From Wurfbainia villosa (lineage: Eukaryota; Streptophyta; Magnoliopsida; Zingiberales; Zingiberaceae): 64,000 nt of DNA. The notes below the pieces were generated by a model. It saw only the letters and a program-made list of their open reading frames with translations, was not told the DNA's origin and did not search any database. Position 1 is the first letter of the stretch. Each line of letters starts with the position of its first letter. This document shows, in pieces, positions 45,705 to 56,073 of this stretch. The stretch is taken from positions 54,976,325 to 55,040,324 of the forward strand of contig CM046005.1 in the NCBI GenBank assembly GCA_025175895.1, given 5' to 3'. Made by a program: the position numbers and the translations under genes.

Positions 45705-46376
45705 TATTTGCAATTGGTATTAGTTTAGACCGATATCTATGTGTTTTGGTTTTCTATCTACTGTACTAGCCGATACAAGGGGTGACAACCCTCGTATCTA
45801 TGATCTAAGAGAATTAAGGAGGAACCTAGGGGTTGGCCTCATCTCCTGTAACTATGGATAGAAGAGTGCGATAGAATTGGAAATGATTTATCGCAGGGAT
45901 TGATTTGGCATCCTCGTACTGCCTATCCCATCCTAATGCTAGGGGTCGACCTGGTAATGGCAAAGATAGCTCCCGATAGATGTGAAGGCTCATTGGGGGA
46001 GTGAATGATGTCCGTTTCACAAGGCCATAGTTAGACGTTTAGACAACACCCAATTGATAGCATGTTTTACGACACACAAGTGAAATCGAAATCCTAGAAT
46101 TCCTTCCAAAGACTCATAGCAAGCCTTTTCTTCTTCCGTGTGACACCGTATTGAGTTAGGACCGCTGACAACCCTCGCAATCACAACCATTAGAACTAAA
46201 TTCTGAACAATAACGTCCACTTAACAAATCAGTACTCGAATCTCAGTCCCTGTGGGATCAATAATCTTTTTATTACTTGACGACATCTGTGCACTTGCGG
46301 GCATTGAGAATGAGCGCGCGCTTCAAGTCCTCGACGATCTCCATCATGAGATTTGAGATCGCATTCATGTGCATCA
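45705..46376 (+). repeat. 3' part of an Athila-like LTR
   Basis: From TTTGCAATTGG to GTGTGCATCA it aligns with the last ~670 bp of the plus-strand Athila LTRs (26970-27603). The 5' part is absent here and presumably lies left of the window, which would place copia-1 inside this LTR. It is followed by Tat-like pol, not by a primer site, so it was a solo LTR or fragment. Confidence 0.75.
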
Positions 46377-46740
46377 AGGGGGCTGAGGTTCGTTATACTA
46401 ATTTAGAGAAATTGACTTAGGGTCTGGTTCTGACTGCTCGAGGGTTGCAACCCTATTTTTTATCTCATCCTTTAGTGGTACTCACTGACACTCCTTTGGG
46501 AAGAATACTTACACACCCGGAAGCTATGAGAAAGCTTATTAAATGGGCTACTGAGCTCAGTGAGTATGACATTACCTGTCAGCCTCGTACCTCTATCAAA
46601 GCACAAGCATTAGTTGACTTCTTAGTGGAAACCATGCACAAGGAAGAATGTGAACCATGGATGATATATGTAGATGGGTCTTCTAAAAAAGAGGGTTGTG
46701 GGTAGGAGTAATTCTGATTTCACCACAAAGAGAAGGGTTG
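46377..46740 (+). pseudogene. Tat-like gypsy RNase H fragment
   Basis: The frame reads GAEVRYTNLEKLT, a TAG (46418-46420), then ARGLQPYFLSHPLVVLTDTP, MRKLIKWATELSEYDI and IKAQALVDFLVE, the conserved C-terminal RNase H/connection block of gypsy pol. It continues into WMIYVDGSSKKEGCG and, after a frameshift near 46703, GVGVILISPQ. This is the start of the second, archaeal-type RNase H domain known from Tat-lineage elements. The integrase expected next was not recognised. Heavily decayed. Confidence 0.8.
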
Positions 46741-47409
46741 TCTACATCAAGTAGTGGCCTATTTTTTGAAGCAATAGTGATGTTAGCAAAGAAGGGTTGT
46801 TTTGGTAATAAAACTTGTTTGAATGGGCATTTATTGCCCGAGCAGTTTGAATGATCAGTTATTTTTTGGGTAATTTTATTCATGTTAGGATGATATTATA
46901 ATAAAGGGAAAGGCATGAAGCGTGATTAACTAGAATTTTGAGTACTTTGTGTTTAAAAAGTGATCGGGGAAGGGTCATTGATAAAGATATAAGATGTGAC
47001 TCACTAGTGTCCTGGGATCAATCAGAGAAAACATGTTATAATAGTTTTTTGGAAAAAGTGGTAAAAACAGGTTAAACGGGTACAAGTTACATTTTATCAT
47101 CAGGAGGAAATGGAAAAGATAGTAGCTCAGGGGGAGTACGGTCAATGGTACTGCCCATATCTAAAAAGCTAAGAGAGTGCCCGGGAGGAGAATAGCCAGT
47201 TGCTTTGAATTGTGCGGTGCAGTCCTAAAAGCCCCATTGTAGAAAGGCAAATCCTCTATCTAAGAATAGATCGTTGATGGAAGATGAAGCCCAGAGGGGT
47301 CTTGAGTAGTACTGTTTCTTTCGCATAGTGGTCGGGACTTCATGATGTCCAATGTATTCTGTAGGAAAGTGGTCTAGAATTGGAGAGATGATAATTCTGC
47401 TCAGTCGCC
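46741..47409. other. No recognisable gene
   Basis: About 670 bp between the RNase H remnant and antisense gene II. I tested both strands by eye for integrase (HHCC, DDE) and found none. It probably contains the decayed end of pol and the 3' end of gene II. Confidence 0.5.
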
Positions 47410-48561
47410 TTATGCTTTTATAAGAGAGGCTTGCAATTCTCTTTCGAGTCGATAATAGGCTTGTTGTAGTGATGATTCTCTAATTTGATACTCCTGTATT
47501 TCCTTTTTAAGAATATCAGTATATTGAATCCATTGGTTATTTAAATGGCTTATGTTGTTGATGCCCTGAAAAGGAAAGTATTAATATTGAAAAGAAAGAT
47601 CTATAGGAAAATAATATGCTAACCTCATTGATACTGGAGAGTAGAGAATCTAGGAGATCGGGTATGGAAAAGGAGAAAATGGGTGTTGGAGGAGTTTGGC
47701 AAATAGGAAGATGCTGAAGAAGTGTTAGTTGATGGGAAGGAGGGGGAACAGTATTGTTGTGGGATGATGGGGGATTTTTTGCAGCAGCTTGCAGTAGAAG
47801 AGACTCTAGAGTAAGAGATGTAAATTAAATTTTACAAGTATAAAAATAGTATACAATAATCTGGATGAAGTTGGGAGACTTACCAAGCGTGCCAGTCGAC
47901 TGTAAGGGTTAGCTATTTCGAATAAGTGACATTGCAGATTTGGTTAAAAGATGGGTTAATTCAAATTGTTCCTTTGAGAATGATAAGGTAATCATCTGGT
48001 ATTCTTCATTGTCTCGATAAGAGCCTAAGGGGGGTCAAGGAGGAAGGGTAGTTAACCATGTGGAGGGGAAAGGAAAAGGGGAAGTGGAGTGCACGAAGAA
48101 ATAATGTTCTTTCCATCCTTTATGGGAGGAAGGGACACCTGTGAGGAATTGGAAGTCTGATCGGGCTTGAAAATAGATTATACATATTTTAGATGATTTT
48201 ATTTGGAAAAAGTAATGGAAAAGGAAGGTTGAGGGAGTAATTGATAAGAAGGAGCTGGTAAGGTAAAAACCTAGTATAAATTGAAAAGAATTGGGGCTTA
48301 ATTGGTTTAAGGGAATGGAAAAGTATTATGATTTTTCAATAAGAAAGGGATGAATGGGAAAGAATAGACTAGCTTCTACTCTAAGAAGAAAGCTTTGGTG
48401 CGTCTAGGAGGATGGTGAGGGCGTTCAGTTGAATTAGCTGCAATAATATGATAACCGGAGGGAAGTTGTAGATGAGAGGAGAGGGATCGACAATGTTCCC
48501 CTGTCATTTTGGAGTGTATGGAAGCAAACCAGGGTCGGAGGATTGAGGTAGTAGGCTGCAT
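47410..48561 (-). pseudogene. Antisense accessory gene II of the Tat-like element (three exons inferred)
   Basis: It starts MQPTTSILRPWFASIHSKMT at 48561. After an early stop (48376) and a frame change, exon 1 continues with PLNQLSPNSFQFILG, FQARSDFQFLTGVPSS and KGWKEHYFFV. This is colinear with gene I (INQLTTNSLRILVG, FMARQGYQFLIDTPSS) and resembles the plant 'putative gypsy-type transposon' domain (Transposase_28-like, from memory). Exon 1 (47884-48561, 678 bp) ends at GTAAGT (47883). Inferred introns are 47806-47883 and 47566-47623 (58 bp, short). Exon 3 encodes a coiled-coil-like segment (LKKEIQEYQIRESSLQQAYY) to a TAA at 47410-47412. TATA box at 48632. Function unknown; decayed. Confidence 0.68.
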
Positions 48562-48631
48562 TTTCTAGAAATTTCGGGACGGTGTAGCTGGAAGGGGCTC
48601 TTGGCAGGATTGGGGGAGGAAGAGGCTTTTG

Positions 48632-48639
48632 TATTTATA
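48632..48639 (-). promoter_or_regulatory. TATA box of antisense gene II
   Basis: CTATAAATAC on the minus strand (TATAAATA core) lies about 70 bp upstream of the first ATG. The position fits a core promoter for antisense transcription. Confidence 0.6.
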
Positions 48640-49148
48640 GAGAGGGTAAAGGGTTAAATGGGAGGGAAATAACAATTTTTCCCGCTAGATATGGTGAGGT
48701 GGGGAGTCTGGGATGAGGTGACATAAGTTTGTTAGGGTACAAATACGAGGTAGGTGAAAGATTCAACTTGTTAGTAAGGTAAGATGAGGGTATAATAGTT
48801 TCTATTTTAGGATAATTGGGCGGGGCACTTTTTGAATAACAAAGTGTTGTTTTATACAGTATTGTTGGAGGGTGTTCTGTTTGGTATGCCTGTTCAGATA
48901 AATGAAGAACATAATGAAAATATTCCTTTTCTATATAGGTTAACAGTATAATTGATACAAGGTGAATTTTTTATAAAGGAGATTAATAGGCTTGTATAAA
49001 GCAATGTAAGGATAAGTAGATATGAGCATGTTTCGAAAAAGTATATATTGTCTTTAACATTCATTGTTAAGGATGTTCAGAATATATACAAAATTGATCT
49101 GAGAACTGAAATGTAATTCTTCAAAAATATTACAGGAACAGAAATCTA
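48640..49148. other. Intergenic segment between antisense genes
   Basis: AT-rich, no coding sequence recognised. It should hold the 3' untranslated region of gene I and the upstream promoter of gene II. Confidence 0.5.
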
Positions 49149-50819
49149 TTATTCTGAATCAGTATCAGAATCAGTCAGTAGGGCTTCTGGAGGGATACTG
49201 TTGTATGTCTCTTCTAAGTCAAGTTCATGGTAAGGTGCACCATGTATGAAGTATTTCTTCTCGTTGGTCTGGTGTAGGGCACCTTCGAATCCTCTTTGAA
49301 AATATTTTTTCAGTTGTTTGGAGAATCTTTTCAGGAGTTTGGTCTGCTCTTTCACCCATCTTTCACCTTTTGTCTCCTTTAGTTCAGATAGCTCTTGGTG
49401 AAGTTGGTTGGCTCTGATAAGCTGGTCGTGGGTAGTAGTAGCTAACGTGTTGAAATGTTGTTTCAGAATGTTGAATTTGAATTGAAACTCATCTAGGCTA
49501 GTGTAGATGGTGTCTTTCAAATTTAGGTGGCCATCTATAATATCCTCTAGAGGTTGAAACAGCTTGCTAGAATGGAGGTGCTAGTTAATTTCCTTTTGTT
49601 TCCACTGGGAATGTTTAGCTTGTTGGCGGGATATGGATTGCTCTGATATCTTAAGCTGCTCTTGTAGTCGCCTGATGTGGGCATCCTTTAAGTGTAAGTC
49701 TTTTTCATTTGCTGATATTTGGTCCCGATTTGCAAAAACGGATGCAACTTGGAGTTATAGCCAGTTTATTTGTTGTTGAAGCTCGTTCTCCCTAGCTGTT
49801 CGATCGGGGGAGGATGGAGGGTTAGTCTGTATGCTCAAATGGTGTGTTGTTTCTGCAGAATCAACTTGAATTCCTGGGGGAGATGTGGGATGTATTGTGG
49901 GTGTAATCACAGGTGGTGGTGGCTTTGTAGCAGAGGTGGAAGGCTGATTAAGCTAGTTCTGGTGGTCATTATACCATTGCTCAAAAGCTTGGAGTTGCAG
50001 GGCACTCTGAAAATTGGAAATGGATATGTGAGACAAATTGTTAAGCATATGAAATTAAGTCATTAAGTGAGAAACTTACTATCTGGAGACTCTCTTTTAG
50101 TTCTTGAATAAAAGTAGCAATGTCAGAAGAAGAGGGGTGTTGAGGAGGATCCTGGAGAGATGAATCTGGTATGGGGGGTATGTGATTAGAGGGGGTATTA
50201 GGAGGAGGATTTGAAGAAAGAGGAGTTGAAATAGGTGTAACGGGAAGGGTGCAAAGTAGATGGCTGGGGTAGGAATATGATACAGCCTGTACCAGTAAGT
50301 CTAAAGGGGTGGAAGATGTAGGTTGAAGAGTGGGGTGGCTGGTGGAATGTAAGGGTTTTTGTTGTCTATAGGGGGAATAAGGTGATCAAAGGGCGATCAT
50401 CTGTGGAGGAGGAAGAGGGTGATGAGGAAATGTCAATGGGTTCAATAGGGGTGTCAGAAGGACTGGGTGTAGGTGAATCAGAAGAGGGAAGAGGATTTAA
50501 GGGAGGAATGATGGAAGTAGGGTCAGAGGAAAATGCAGGGATTATGAAGGGAAAAAGGTTGGGAATTGGGTCTATTTGGGGAGGAAGGGAAATGTTAATA
50601 AACATATAGGGGGGTTAATCTGGTGTATCTGAAGTGATGATGGAGACTTGTGTTAATACGGGAGGAACATGTGCCAAAGAAATGTGTCATGCTGGTAAGA
50701 ATGTTGAACATGTTGGTTATAAGTGATAAAGGTTGAGTAAAGGTTACTTACTGAGGTGAGTGGTTCAGGGGTGGAGGGCGATGTAGTATTTGACCTTTTT
50801 CTTTTCTTCTATTTGAGGG
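49149..50819 (-). pseudogene. Antisense accessory gene I, 3' part (exons 2b, 3 and 4)
   Basis: Three minus-strand exon pieces. Exon 2 end (50752-50819) encodes KKRKRSNTTSPSTPEPLTS, a likely nuclear localisation signal, preceded by a TAG. The intron 50629-50751 has GTAAGT and TTCAG. Exon 3 (50080-50628) is Pro/Ser-rich, with the frame disturbed, ending DIATFIQELKESLQI. The intron 50007-50079 has GTAAGT and TTTTCAG. Exon 4 (49149-50006) continues in phase with SALQLQAFEQWYNDHQ, a coiled-coil region (KDLHLKDAHIRRLQEQLKIS) and an acidic end (LLTDSDTDSE, stop at 49149). In-frame stops in exon 4 at 49953-49955, 49755-49757 and 49581-49583. The remainder is at 59003-59975. Confidence 0.72.
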
Positions 50820-50824
50820 CTAAG

Positions 50825-51944
50825 TGTTAGGACCCTTGGAATGGCTAGAGGGGGGGTGATTAGCCTTTCTTTCTTTCTACAAAAACGTTAGCGGAAGCAA
50901 TACAAATATAAACACAAATAAAAGCAAGAAACAAAGCTAACACCCGATGTAACGTGGTTCGGAGATGACGCTCCTACTCCACGGCAATCCGAAAGGTGGA
51001 TTAGCCCTAATCAATCCTCACTAGAACCTCCTTTGGATGAACCAAGGTGGAGAAACCTTATCTTACAATGCACTCCTCTTCTTTACAATGATGGAAGATT
51101 AGGATTAGAGAAGAGGAGGTTTTGGATTGCTAAAAACACTTGGAAAGCTTGGTGAGCACGTAGGTGTAGTTGGGAGCAAGAGCACTAGCTTCACCAAGCT
51201 CCCAATGGCCCCTTTTTATAGAAGAGGAGTTGTTTTTCCCGTTGAGCCTCGACACGATCGATGATGCTTGCCATCGATCGATCACCGGCCAACGGCACAA
51301 ACTCGACCGCAGAGATTCGTAGCTGCAATCTCCAATGGTCAGGTGATCAGTCGACTGATGGGGTGATCATTCGAGTGATCAAGGCAGCAGTCGAGTGAGA
51401 CCGCGTGCGTGGCGAGATTCTTTAATCACCGATCGATGCCCTTAGCGATCGGCCCGATAGCGATATCGACTGTTCTACCCAAGGCAGTCGACTGATGGTT
51501 AGGGTTTCACCCTGACTCAGTCGAACGCCTGACCAGTCGACTGATACTCATCAAGTATGAGTAATTCACACTTGATTTTATACCCTAGACCTAGACTCAA
51601 CCTTCTAGCTCCTCAATAAGCCTTACGCCTTCAGGATCCCTCCGAGTCCGCGACTTGTTCATCCTTTGTGCTTTGCTTCCAAGAGCTTCCTTCGATTTCG
51701 TCATGTCTTGGGTTGCCAAATGCTTGGACTTTACGCCGCCAAGACTACAAGCTTGGACTTAAGCTGCCAAGACTTTACTTTGGACTTCCTTTGCCAAGAT
51801 CATACTTGGACTTCCTTTTACCAAGTCTTCATCCTTGGATTTCCCTGTCACTTGAACATATTAGATCACAAAACATTGTCTAACTTAGATGATTATTCAA
51901 ACATCAAAACATATATAAATGCTTGGAGCATTGTTGCACCAACA
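50825..51944 (-). repeat. SIRE-2 3' LTR (1120 bp)
   Basis: TATA box TATAAAAAGG (minus, 51211-51220). Upstream U3 holds one perfect ATCAGTCGACTGAT (51346-51359) and several partial or CGATCGAT-like sites. It is 133 bp shorter than its partner. Confidence 0.93.
51346..51545 (-). promoter_or_regulatory. Palindrome cluster in SIRE-2 3' LTR U3
   Basis: One perfect ATCAGTCGACTGAT and CAGTCGACTGAT at about 51483-51494 and 51538-51549, lying 126-330 bp upstream of the TATA box. The corresponding sites in the other LTR are partly perfect where these are changed. Possible transcription-factor sites; binding protein unknown. Confidence 0.5.
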
Positions 51945-52974
51945 ATCTCCCCCTTTTTGATGTTTGACAATCATTTAAGTTAGGTCTTTAAAGATACACA
52001 CTTAATCATCTAACTTAAACATTCCTTCTCCCCCTTTGACATACATCAAAAAGAGAAGGATTCAAAAATGAAAGAATTAAAGGTGTTGGATCTTGGACTA
52101 AGGCATAAGATAGAAATTAAGCTCCCCCTTAATCCAAGATATGCTTTATAATGTGTAAACAATAGCTGAAGCAAAGCATATCAAAAATTCAAAAAATTAA
52201 GTCCTAACTTTGCACCAACAATGGTTTTGGGGATGAAAAAGATATAATGTATGAAAACTTCCCCTAAAACACTGCATTAATTAGTCCTAAAACTTGTTTA
52301 TACGCAATTTTATCATACTATAGTGTTAGGACATCAAAGATACACCAAATATCAGAAAATGGAGTTTATTATCAGAAAACACGATTATATCAGTCAGTGG
52401 TTTACGAACCGATCATTCTAGGCCTGAAACCGAAATTTCAGCCTTTTCAGCCCAATTTCAGAAATGCGGTAGAAATTCCAGAAATCTCGAAAAATCACGA
52501 AATTTTGCGTACACATTTCTAAAATCATACTTCATCAAGTAAAAATAATTTGAAAAATATATGTCTTCTAGATTACGAGATTGATATAAACTTGGAACCT
52601 ATCAAGAGTTCTAAAGATTTTGCAAACTTTGTATCACTTTTGTGTTCCATTTGAAAACTGTTTTTCAAAATATGATGAACATAGTTTAAAATATTTATTA
52701 TTTGGAATTTCCAACCATGTTCTTTGAGCTATGTATTCATTACTTGAATACAAGCCTTCCCAATGATTGGTCCATAAGGTTTTTATGTCTCTAGGTGTGT
52801 CATTGGCTCATAGTAATTCATCATAACAAGCATGATGAGCCAAGTACACCTTCCCTATCATCTCACATGTTTCTAAGTATTTCAATACAAAAATCAAGGT
52901 TTCTTAAGGCTTTTGTGAGATGCATCAAGGTATAAAGAAGCTATATAAGTATAGGATCATGCAAACCTAGAATT
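51945..52974 (-). other. SIRE-2 3' untranslated region
   Basis: About 1 kb between the pol stop and the LTR, starting with the polypurine tract. AT-rich; no env-like ORF recognised, although some SIRE elements carry one here. Confidence 0.7.
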
Positions 52975-55900
52975 TTACTCTACAAAGCACATACCAAGCT
53001 CTCTCCTTAATGATGAAAATTCGGCTTCGGAAAGAGCTTTGGTGAAGATATCAGCAAGGTTGGACTTAGATTCTACATAATTAAGTTCAATGTCCCCTCT
53101 TGCCACATGATCTCTTATGAAGTGATGTTTCACTTCAATGTGCTTGGTTCTAGAGTGATGTACCGGATTTTTGGTTAAGTTGATGGTACTCACATTATCA
53201 CAATAAACTTTAATGTTAGAGTAGTGTAGCTCATAGTCCACAAGAGTATGTCTCATCCAAAGTAATTGAGCTACACGACCACCCATAGCCAGATATTCGA
53301 CTTCGGTGGTTAATAAAGCAACACAATGTTGCTTCCTACTACTCCAACTAACTAGGGAGGACCCAAGAAATTGGCATCCACCACTAGTACTCTTCCTATC
53401 CAATTTGCACCCGGCATAATCGGAATCGGTATACCCAAGCAATTCAAATGACCTAGTCCTAGGATACCAAAGTCCTACATTTAGAGTGCCTTTAATATAT
53501 CTTAGTATTCTTTTGACGACTACTAAATGTGATTCTTTGGCACAAGATTGGTATCTTGCACACATACCTACCGCAAATAAAATGTCGGGTCTACTAGCGG
53601 TTAGGTATAGTAGGCTACCAATCATACTCCTATAAAGTTTAAGATCAATTGATTTACCTTCATGATCACTATCTATTCTAGTGCTAGTGGCCATAGGAGT
53701 GGTTACAATTTTGGCATTTTCCAAACCAAATTTCTTGATCATTTCATTTGCATATTTGGTTTGATAAATATGAATACCCTCATTGGTTTGTTTGACTTGT
53801 AAGCCTAGGAAAAAGGTAAGCTCTCCAACCAAACTCATTTCAAATTCATTTTCCATATTTTTTATAAAGTCTTGAAGAAGATCATTATTCGTTGACCCAA
53901 AAATGATATCATCAACATATACTTGGGCTATGAATATATCTTTTAATGTTGACTTTATAAACAAAGTTTGATCTACTTGGCCTCTTCTAAAATCCTTAGA
54001 AATTAAGAAAGATGACAATCTTTCATACCATGCCCAGGGAGCTTGTTTTAACCCATATAATGCTTTCCTAAGCTTACATACATGATTTGGATAATCTAGG
54101 TTCTCAAATCCAGGTGGTTGCTCTACATATACTTCCTCCTTAATAAAACCATTTAAGAATGCCGATTTAACATCCATTTGGTAAAGTTTAAATCCCATGT
54201 AGGAAGCATACCCTAAGAGAATCCTAATAGATTCTAACCTCGCAACCGGGGCATACGTCTCATCATAGTCAAGCCCCTCAACTTGATTGAATCCCCTAGC
54301 AACCAACCTAGCCTTATTTCTAGTGATATTTCCTTGATCATCTAGCTTATTCCTAAAGACCCATCTTGTAGTAATTATGGTGCTATCATTGGGTCTAGGT
54401 ACTAATTCCCACACTTGACTTCTCTCAAATTGAGCCAATTCATCTTGCATTTCCAAAATCCAATCCGGATCATGTAATGCATCATTGATCGATTTGGGCT
54501 CAATTTGTGAGATAAGAGCTACTTGACTAGTAGGAGGTCTATGAAATGACCTAGTTCTTACTCCTTGAGATAGATCTCCTACTACTTTGTCAAGTGGATG
54601 ATCTTGATGAATTCTTAGGTTTCTAGAAGGTGTTTCAATTTGATCATTGTTATCTTCCACCCTTCTTTCATCATCGGAGTCTCCTCTTCCTCCCCCTTGA
54701 TCATTACCCCTAATGGACAAATTTTGAAGTTTTTGGGTAATGTCTTGATTATTGTCATTAATATCCTTATCAATGGAGGACTTTCTAGGGTAGGTACTAG
54801 TATTTTCATCAAATTGAACATTGGAAGACTCCTCAATCCCTTTGGTTCTCTTATTGTAGACTCTATACCCTCTACTTGTGGATGAGTATCCAACTAGGAT
54901 TCCCTCATCCGCTTTTGATTCAAATTTTCCTAAGTTATCTTTGGTGTTTAGAATATAAACTTTACATCCAAAGACTTTGAAATAATGAATTGTGGGTATA
55001 GTCCCATTCCATAATTCAAATGGTGTTTTTCCTAAAAACCTATGGATTTGAACCCTATTTTGGATATAGCAAGCGGTATTAACCGCTTCCGCCCACAAGT
55101 AGCTAGGTAGAGAATATGCATTGAGCATAGTCCTAGCCGCCTCTTGTAGGGCACGATTTCTCCTTTCCACCACCCCATTTTGTTGGGGTGTTCTAGGACA
55201 AGAGAACTCATGCTTGTACCTTTGCTCTAAACAAAATTGTGAAAATTTTATGTTTTCAAATTCACCACCATGATCACTACGGATCCGGTTAATTTTGAGA
55301 CTCTTTTCATTTTCAACCCTTTTACTAAATCCTATGATTATTTCTAAGGTATCATCCTTATGTTTCATAAAGTAGACCCAAGTATACCTAGAAAAATCAT
55401 CTACTATAACCAAACAATATTTATTACCATTTAAAGATGGAGTACTATGGCAATCAAACAAGTCAAGATGCAATAACTCTAATGGTAAAGAGGTGTTAGT
55501 TAGAGTTTTACCTTTGTGTGATGCCTTTGTTTGTTTTCCTTCTTGGCATGCATCACACAATTTATCCTTGACATACTTGATCTTTGGTAGCCCTTTGACC
55601 AACTCCATCTTGGCTACCTTGGCTATGTTTTTCATGTTGATGTGCCCCAATCTTCTATGCCATAGCCAACTTTCCTCTTCTTTTGCAACAAAACACTTAG
55701 TAGAAATGTTAGAAGCATATGAAAGATCAACATAATAGATATTTGATTTCCTATATCCAATTAACATGCAATCATTTAATTCCTTATGTCTAATCATGCA
55801 TTTAGAGGATTCAAAGGAGACATGATAGTTTGCATCACAAAGTTGACTAACACTTAATAAATTAAACTTCATATTTTCAACTAGCAAGACTTTGTGAATA

Positions 55901-56058
55901 ATAATTTTGGGGGATACCTCAATTGTACCTCTACCTAATATCTTGAGTTTTCCACTATTCCCAAAGGACACCGCTCCCTTCTTCACATATTTAATTGTGG
56001 AGAACTTGCTCACATCCCCGGTCATATGTGTTGAGCAACCACTATCCACAATCCACAT
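52975..56058 (-). CDS. SIRE-2 pol: protease, integrase, reverse transcriptase, RNase H
   Basis: An uninterrupted 1027-codon frame. Protease DSGCSTHMTGD begins at residue 5. The pre-integrase zinc region has HRRLGHINMKNIAKVAKMEL and CDACQEGKQ. The integrase core has Asp about 199, Asp about 262 and Glu about 298 (exact DD35E spacing). The RT has QMDVKSAFLNG and YVDD at about 714-717. RNase H starts with YTDSDYAGCKLDRKSTSGG near 876 and ends ADIFTKALSE. The usual STTEAEY block reads LLTTEVEY, so two residues differ near the catalytic Glu. It cuts the polyprotein, copies element RNA and inserts the DNA. It follows gag in the same frame after a TAG at 56074-56076. The ATG at 56058 is simply the first after that stop; normal expression would be as gag-pol. 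Confidence 0.93.
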   Translation of the reverse strand: MWIVDSGCSTHMTGDVSKFSTIKYVKKGAVSFGNSGKLKILGRGTIEVSPKIIIHKVLLVENMKFNLLSVSQLCDANYHVSFESSKCMIRHKELNDCMLIGYRKSNIYYVDLSYASNISTKCFVAKEEESWLWHRRLGHINMKNIAKVAKMELVKGLPKIKYVKDKLCDACQEGKQTKASHKGKTLTNTSLPLELLHLDLFDCHSTPSLNGNKYCLVIVDDFSRYTWVYFMKHKDDTLEIIIGFSKRVENEKSLKINRIRSDHGGEFENIKFSQFCLEQRYKHEFSCPRTPQQNGVVERRNRALQEAARTMLNAYSLPSYLWAEAVNTACYIQNRVQIHRFLGKTPFELWNGTIPTIHYFKVFGCKVYILNTKDNLGKFESKADEGILVGYSSTSRGYRVYNKRTKGIEESSNVQFDENTSTYPRKSSIDKDINDNNQDITQKLQNLSIRGNDQGGGRGDSDDERRVEDNNDQIETPSRNLRIHQDHPLDKVVGDLSQGVRTRSFHRPPTSQVALISQIEPKSINDALHDPDWILEMQDELAQFERSQVWELVPRPNDSTIITTRWVFRNKLDDQGNITRNKARLVARGFNQVEGLDYDETYAPVARLESIRILLGYASYMGFKLYQMDVKSAFLNGFIKEEVYVEQPPGFENLDYPNHVCKLRKALYGLKQAPWAWYERLSSFLISKDFRRGQVDQTLFIKSTLKDIFIAQVYVDDIIFGSTNNDLLQDFIKNMENEFEMSLVGELTFFLGLQVKQTNEGIHIYQTKYANEMIKKFGLENAKIVTTPMATSTRIDSDHEGKSIDLKLYRSMIGSLLYLTASRPDILFAVGMCARYQSCAKESHLVVVKRILRYIKGTLNVGLWYPRTRSFELLGYTDSDYAGCKLDRKSTSGGCQFLGSSLVSWSSRKQHCVALLTTEVEYLAMGGRVAQLLWMRHTLVDYELHYSNIKVYCDNVSTINLTKNPVHHSRTKHIEVKHHFIRDHVARGDIELNYVESKSNLADIFTKALSEAEFSSLRRELGMCFVE

Positions 56059-56073
56059 ACCTCGCTCTCCTAC

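Noticed and set aside
44700..46200. Possible host gene near 44900-46200
   Set aside because: All of it is accounted for by the copia-1 3' LTR and the Athila-like LTR fragment.
51666..51983. Pair of ORFs also found at 58595-59009
   Set aside because: They are within SIRE-2 LTR U3 repeats (CTTGGACTT/CCAAG units), duplicated because LTRs are duplicated.
52200..52974. Env-like ORF downstream of SIRE-2 pol
   Set aside because: No long frame or membrane segment is visible between the pol stop and the LTR.
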